Source: Edaphochlamys debaryana (Eukaryota > Chlorophyta > Chlorophyceae > Chlamydomonadales). From it: a DNA stretch of 64,000 nucleotides. This document shows, one piece after another, positions 59,401 through 64,000 of the stretch. The notes beneath the pieces are model-generated. The model was given only the letters and a program-made list of their open reading frames with translations, was not told the origin of the DNA and did not search any database. A program made the translations under genes and the position numbers. Position 1 is the first letter of the stretch; the number at the start of each line of letters is the position of its first letter. The stretch spans positions 124,001 to 188,000 of the forward strand of contig JAEHOE010000092.1 of assembly GCA_016858145.1 (NCBI GenBank), in the 5' to 3' direction.

Positions 59401-62400
59401 GGTAACGCATGGTATACCGGTAAGGTAAGGTTTGTCCCCCTCGGCCCGCTATCTCCTCACCGGCCCGCCCGTCACGTTGGGGTTGGCCCGGGGATCCGCC
59501 AGCGCCCGCGCCACCGCCGCAGCGTTGCCCGCATCCACGGCCTGCAGCAGGGAGCGCTGGGCGGGGGGGGGGGGGGGGGGAAGAGGGGAGGGGGGAGGGA
59601 AAGGTGGTAGGAAAGGGGGGCGGAGGGAGGAGATTGGGGCTCAAAGGAGGGATCGCACAGGTGTCGGTTGGGTATTGGCGAGGCCCCGCGAGGCCCCCGA
59701 ATGGCGCCACCCAAAGCACTCACCTCCTCGGGTGTGCGCGCCGCTTGCGGTCGTGCGCCCTCGCGCTTCTGATAGCTTGGGTCGCGGAGGGACACGGGGG
59801 CCGGGGGCGGGGGCGGGGAGGGCGAGGCGCGGGCGGCTGCCGAGGCAGGTGCGGGCGTGAGGGGGGCGAGGGGGGGCAGGGATGTGCGGGAGGAGGCCTT
59901 GTGGGGGGTTGCATGGGCGCCGGGCTTGCCGTGGGGGTGCGGGTGGGGGTGGGGGGTGGAGTGGGCGGGTGCGGCGGCGGAGGATAAGGGGGCTTCGATG
60001 GTGGTGGCTGTGGCGACCTGCTCCTCTGCGGGTAGGGAGCTGACGAAGGCGTGGGCGGGGCCGGAGGCGGAGGCGGAGGCGGGGTTGGAGGCGGGAGCGG
60101 GAGCAGCTCCCCGCGGGTACTTGGGGTGGCAGCCCTCACGCTGGAGACAGGACAAAATCTGGGGTCGAGGGGGGTGGGAGGGGGTGGAGGGGGTTGGGAA
60201 GGCGGTCAAGGTAGCATGTCGACTAAATGGTCGTCCGTGCTGGGCCGTGACTTGCCCACCAAGCCACCCCATCTCCGCCCCTCAACCGCACCTGCCCACC
60301 CCTGCTCGACCCCCTCCACTCATGTTCGACAGCCCACTCCAAGCACCCACCCGAATCCGAACCTTGCTCGCCCGCCACAAGCCATCCTCCCAACCGCACA
60401 TCCCCCACCCCCACCCCCACCCCCACCCCGACCCCCCACCCCCCCACCTGCCGCATGGCCTCATTCGACAGCCCACCCCAAGCTACCCCATGTCAGCCCC
60501 AAGGCCCCCCACCCACCCACCCACCCACCCCCCACCCCCACCCACCCACCCACCCCCCACCCACCCACCCACCCACCTGCCGCATGGCCTCATCGAAGGC
60601 CGTCTCCTTGAGGCACTTGCCGCCCTGGTGGGGGAAACGGGCGAAGCAAGGGGCAGCAGCTGACAATCACGAGCCCCGACCTCTTGGGCAGCCGTGAATG
60701 ACCCCCGCCGCACGCCCATGCCAGCTCCCGCCTCCCCGCGGCTAACCCGGGCCTCCACGAGGCTAACCGAGGCTAACCCCCTCCCCTCTACCCCCACCTG
60801 CGGCACCCGCTGCAGCCCCGAAAGGAAGATCTCCAGTGCCGCGGGGGGGTACTGCCCCGAGTGCCACACTGCCGGGGGGGGGGGGGGACGGGAGAGGGGG
60901 GGGGGGGCAACACAGGTTGGATCGCAGATCACGGACGGGGTCCCAAGCCACGCTGAAAGCCCCCTCCTCCTTGACCCCTTGCCTCCTCCCCCTCCCCACC
61001 CGGCAGGATGGGCTTCTTCTTGAAGTCAGCCAGCTGGAACTCACGAAACGTCCTGGGAGGGGCGGGGGGCGCATGAGTTAAGGGCCACGCTGCGGCGGAG
61101 TTAGCCCCGAACGAACGCAATGCGTGGTACCCTGCCCACATCACCCACAGCCCTCCGGCCCCGGCCCTCTGACCCCCGTCGGCCCTCCGCATCGCTGCCG
61201 AGCGGGCATGACCGGCCGGCTCACCACTGCGGAGCGAAGCAGAGGGGAAGGCAGCGGGCGCAAGGGCAGGCCGCGTCAGTTACAGGGCGCGTCTTGCAGG
61301 CCCCCACCCATGGCGCCCCATGGCACCCACTCCCCCACCCCACCACCCCACCACCCCACCCCACCCTTTGGCCCCACCTCTGTGTTGCCGTAGTCGGGGG
61401 AGCACAGCGCCACGAAGACCTCGCAGTTGTTGACGGCCGCCTGGATGCGCTGGCCCCACTTCTGGCCGCCCTGCAGCGCCGCCTCGCCCACAAACACAGA
61501 GTAGCCGTGCGCCTAGGGGAAGGGGGGGTGAGGGAAGGGGGGAAGGGAGGGAAAGGGGGGGTGAGGGGGGCAGAGGGGGGTGAGGGAACGAGATAGGCAG
61601 CGTCCGAAGCCGCCGGCACGGTCGCTCGACACGTGGGAGCGGGAGGGCTGATCCGAGCCTGCCCCAACTAGCGTTCTAGCTGACTGCCGTGAGGGCTGTG
61701 AAGACCTTGCTCCTACCCCCCCACCCCGACCCCCCCGAGTGCACCCCATCCGCCCAGGCTCCCGCAGGCTTGGCCGGGCTTAGCCGCTCAGGTGGCCGCG
61801 GGACGGGGCAGGCCTGGCTCCGCCGGCTGAGCTGCAAGTGCACCCCTGACGGGCAGGACCCGCAGCAGCACATGGCCCAGGCCCCGTCCCCTCGGAGGCC
61901 CAGGCCCGGGCCCCTCGGAGGCCAAGGCCCGGGCCCCTCGGAGGCCCAGGCCCGGGCCCCGACTTGGCGGTAGCGCAGTCATGACCGACGGTCCTCCGTC
62001 CTGCAAGCTTCTCTCGGCGTCTCCCCCAGTGTCCGGAATCGGTCGCCTCAAAAGGTGTGGCTGTCTCTGAGGACACGGCCCTAATGCCCCTCCCACCGCC
62101 TGCAGTCTCTTTCCCACGAAGCGCCTTCCCACAACGGACCGTATAGCGGTCGGGGAAGGCACGGCCTTGCAGCACCTTGGGGCGCGAGGGTGCTTATCCT
62201 CCAACGCTTCGCTACCCCACCTGCAGCGCCCGCTGTATTAGAAAGACCGTGTCGTCGCCGCCTAGCTCCCGAGCTCCCTGGGGTTCAAGCGGGTGGGGGG
62301 CGTGGGGGGTGGGGGGTGCAGGTTAACTTGGACAGAGGAAAGTTGGGAGTAGGAAACCACCCTTGGGGGTCACTCACACAAGTCCCAAGGGGGCTCAGGG

Positions 62401-62659
62401 TACAGCCCCTTCGTCCACAAGCACGCACACCCCACAGCAACCTCACCGTATCGATGATGCGGTAGCTCAGCATAACTTGCGACTCAACGCTGTCGCCCTC
62501 TCCGTCAGCGCCCGAGCTGAGGTTCGATGATGCGCCGACTGGCGCTGAGCCGGCGACGATGAGCCCGGTTCGGCTACTTGCTGCGCTAACTGCCTTTGAG
62601 GCCGGTTGTGACTGAGCGACAGGCGCCTGTCCGCCCGAAGTGCTTGCCCCGCATCCCAT
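56437..62659 (-). CDS. TIR domain-ankyrin repeat protein with N-terminal acylation motif
   Basis: Seventeen exons give 617 aa: 62659-62447, 62277-62221, 61512-61378, a 2-nt exon 61226-61225, 61052-61000, 60868-60798, 60624-60577, 60158-59724, 59556-59476, 59095-58997, 58668-58570, 58270-58172, 58003-57911, 57645-57547, 57296-57207, 56965-56867 and 56517-56437. MGCGAST at the N terminus fits N-myristoylation (Gly2) with palmitoylation (Cys3), so membrane attachment is likely. Residues about 60-177 form a TIR domain: VMLSYRIIDT, GYSVFVGEAALQGG, CEVFVALCSPDYGNTE, WTFREFQLADFKKKPILPVW. The Glu of WTFRE aligns with the NADase Glu of plant TIRs (WCLDEL). A low-complexity His/Pro linker (193-338) leads to nine ankyrin repeats (for example GFTPLHAACHKGLAGVARAL), each in one phase-0 exon. 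I infer membrane-bound signalling or innate-immune sensing. Without the microexon, a donor inside the plus-strand C run after exon 3 would add residues VGPKGGVG. Confidence 0.85.
60400..60576. repeat. CCCACC/CACCC simple-sequence tract
   Basis: A C/A-rich simple repeat (G/T-rich in the RNA) fills the intron after TIR-ankyrin exon 7 and contains one copy of that exon's end. Confidence 0.75.
61225..61226 (-). other. Putative 2-nt microexon of the TIR-ankyrin gene
   Basis: On the minus strand, CTTCGCTCCGCAG then TG then GTGAGC is a good acceptor and donor two bases apart. TG plus the first G of the next exon makes TGG (Trp136), which fits the conserved Trp of TIR domains and repairs the phase between exons 3 and 5. 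Confidence 0.45.
61891..61959. repeat. 23-24-nt tandem repeat x3 in a TIR-ankyrin intron
   Basis: CTCGGAGGCCCAGGCCCGGG-type units are repeated three times within the intron between exons 2 and 3. Confidence 0.8.
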
Positions 62660-63767
62660 TTCTGAGTGTCCGCTTCCTGCGGAAAGCGAGGAGACGCGCG
62701 CTGATGCACTGATCAAGTTGGTTTAATGCAAAGCCTATGCTTTGCGCGGGAATAACGCGTTGTGTGCGCGTCGAAGTGAGCACTTCCAGTCGTTAGGCGG
62801 AGGCAGGGGCAGGGGCAGGGCCGCAGTCGCTACCTCGAGTTCACGGCCGAGCTGCTACCTAACGAGGAGTGAGCGACAGAGTGTTTGGGCTTGTACCCCG
62901 GACGCATGACCACGAACCTGCTTTCGACCCCTACCCGCATCGCAGTCCGCCTCTCCCCTGCCTGCAGCCCCAATGCGTCAGCCCCCGCAGCACTCGCGTG
63001 TCAGGGAAGACTAGACCGGCACAAGTTTCAGTCGAGCGCTCGCTCCTTACACGCATGCACCCGCAGGTGAGCCCCACCCGACATATACACACGTCCGATG
63101 CGTCTTCGCGGCTCCAACGCAATGCACACAGCACTTCCGCCCGTCGTCCAGACCGGCATTGGCCGACGGCACCTCCCTCCACCGTCCCACCATGTATGGG
63201 CAGGGCCCGAAGGCAGTACCAGCCCAGGCCGCACCGCCTGGGACCCTCCCGTCCGTCCTCCACTCCAAGACCCTGTCCCGGCCCTGCCTCGTCCTCCCCA
63301 TTCGCCTGGTCGCGTCGCCTAGCTCTGTTGGCCTACCCACCTAATCCCATGTGCGCCCCTTCGCTTCCCTCAAGCCTGACAGTTGCGGCTTCGCAAAGAC
63401 GGGCCACCGTACGTAGCCCGCCCGCTTGCGCCGCACTCTCGCTGCGCGCACAACGCGCGCTCCCCCAAGCCCCACCGCTCCCCCCAAATACCCCGTCGGC
63501 TGCCTAGCATCCCCCAAGGCCTACCCCAGTCCGTCAAGATCCCGGTTCTCCCACGGTCGGTTTCCTCCGCCTCCGCAGGCTCCGCCCCTCGCGGCCGCCC
63601 CAGTCCATGCTTCGCGGCAGACGCGCCACCGCAGCGCTTAGGACCAGAGGACTGCGCCGCGCGGCGAGCCCCTCCGCACTCCTCCGCTCCCAAGCTCCCG
63701 AGCTGCCGCCTGACGCTCCACAGCGGGGCGAGGCGCTTTATCGGTAGCCCTCCTCCGGCGCAGCGCT
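62660..63767. other. Intergenic: TIR-ankyrin promoter region
   Basis: Holds the 5' flank of the TIR-ankyrin gene and the 3' region of the last gene. No gene and no clear TATA box seen. A roughly 32-bp tandem copy lies at 63731-63791. Confidence 0.45.
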
Positions 63768-63791
63768 TTATCGGAAGTCCTCCTCCAGGGC
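63731..63791 (-). repeat. Tandem copy of a last-exon end
   Basis: The segment around the TAA (GCGCTTTATCGG, then CCTCCTCC on plus) occurs at 63731-63760 and again at 63762-63791. The second copy is the coding one. Confidence 0.65.
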
Positions 63792-64000
63792 CCGGAAGCG
63801 GTCGGTCAGCTCCTCGTACACCGCCCGCAGCTTCCGGCGCACGGCCTCCTCGCCCTCGGCTGCGGATGGCGGTGGGGCGGGGGTTTGGGATGGCGGCGTC
63901 AGATCGGGGATAGTGCCAGCAAACACAACATCAACACCATGGAAGGGGTGAGAGCGAAGGGGCAGCGAAGGCTGGTCCAGGCCGTGGCCCCACCCCCGGC
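63768..64000 (-). CDS. 3' end of a gene running off the window
   Basis: The last exon is 63859-63768, with acceptor CCGCAG before a phase-1 start and TAA at 63768-63770. It encodes a charged helical tail including GEEAVRRKLRAVYEELTDRF and ALEEDFR at the end. Sequence 63860-64000 looks intronic. The family cannot be named from about 30 residues. Confidence 0.5.
   Translation of the reverse strand, partial: RGWGHGLDQPSLPLRSHPFHGVDVVFAGTIPDLTPPSQTPAPPPSAAEGEEAVRRKLRAVYEELTDRFRALEEDFR

Overview
The window looks like nuclear DNA of a volvocine green alga (Chlamydomonas or a near relative). The evidence is very high GC with strong GC third positions, genes cut into many short exons by roughly 70-600 bp introns, TGTAA-type poly(A) signals, (Hyp/Pro)-rich extracellular proteins, and a gene set mixing conserved eukaryotic housekeeping factors with extracellular-matrix proteins. 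I cannot name the species.

Exon models below were built by hand from translated frames, GT/GC-AG boundaries and phase agreement. In every full model the phases close from start to stop, with two exceptions. One is a single-base gap in a repeat of the first gene; the other is two frameshifts in the second HYR gene.

Layout. (1) 203-10458, minus: a 26-exon gene for a large type-I membrane protein with a signal peptide, repeated bulb-type-lectin-like modules, a long Pro-rich spacer built on 38-aa repeats, a PAN/apple-like module, two more lectin modules and a C-terminal TM helix. (2) 11844-15494, minus: CFIm25/NUDT21, the pre-mRNA 3'-end processing factor. (3) 19184-22807 and 26104-29642, plus: a tandem pair encoding secreted HYR-HYR-EGF-like/R-type-lectin-like proteins; the second copy is frameshifted in its lectin part. 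(4) 31397-34368, minus: a coiled-coil protein. (5) 35073-42944, minus: NSF/Sec18, divergent from (6) 43793-45560, plus: an unrecognised acidic/low-complexity protein. (7) 48350-52691, plus: a secreted NIDO-EGF-PxKF protein. (8) 54395-55538, minus: a 151-aa Cys-rich protein. (9) 56437-62659, minus: a TIR-ankyrin protein with an N-terminal MGC acylation motif. (10) 63768-64000, minus: the 3' end of a gene leaving the window.

Four predicted genes (1, both HYR genes, 7) enter the secretory pathway and suggest cell-wall or matrix binding and sensing. NSF drives the membrane fusion such secretion needs. The TIR-ankyrin gene is the best candidate for a little-described signalling or immune protein; it keeps the TIR Glu and appears to use a 2-nt microexon to make the conserved Trp. 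A second theme is that introns in several unrelated genes carry copies of the exon edge plus splice site next to them.
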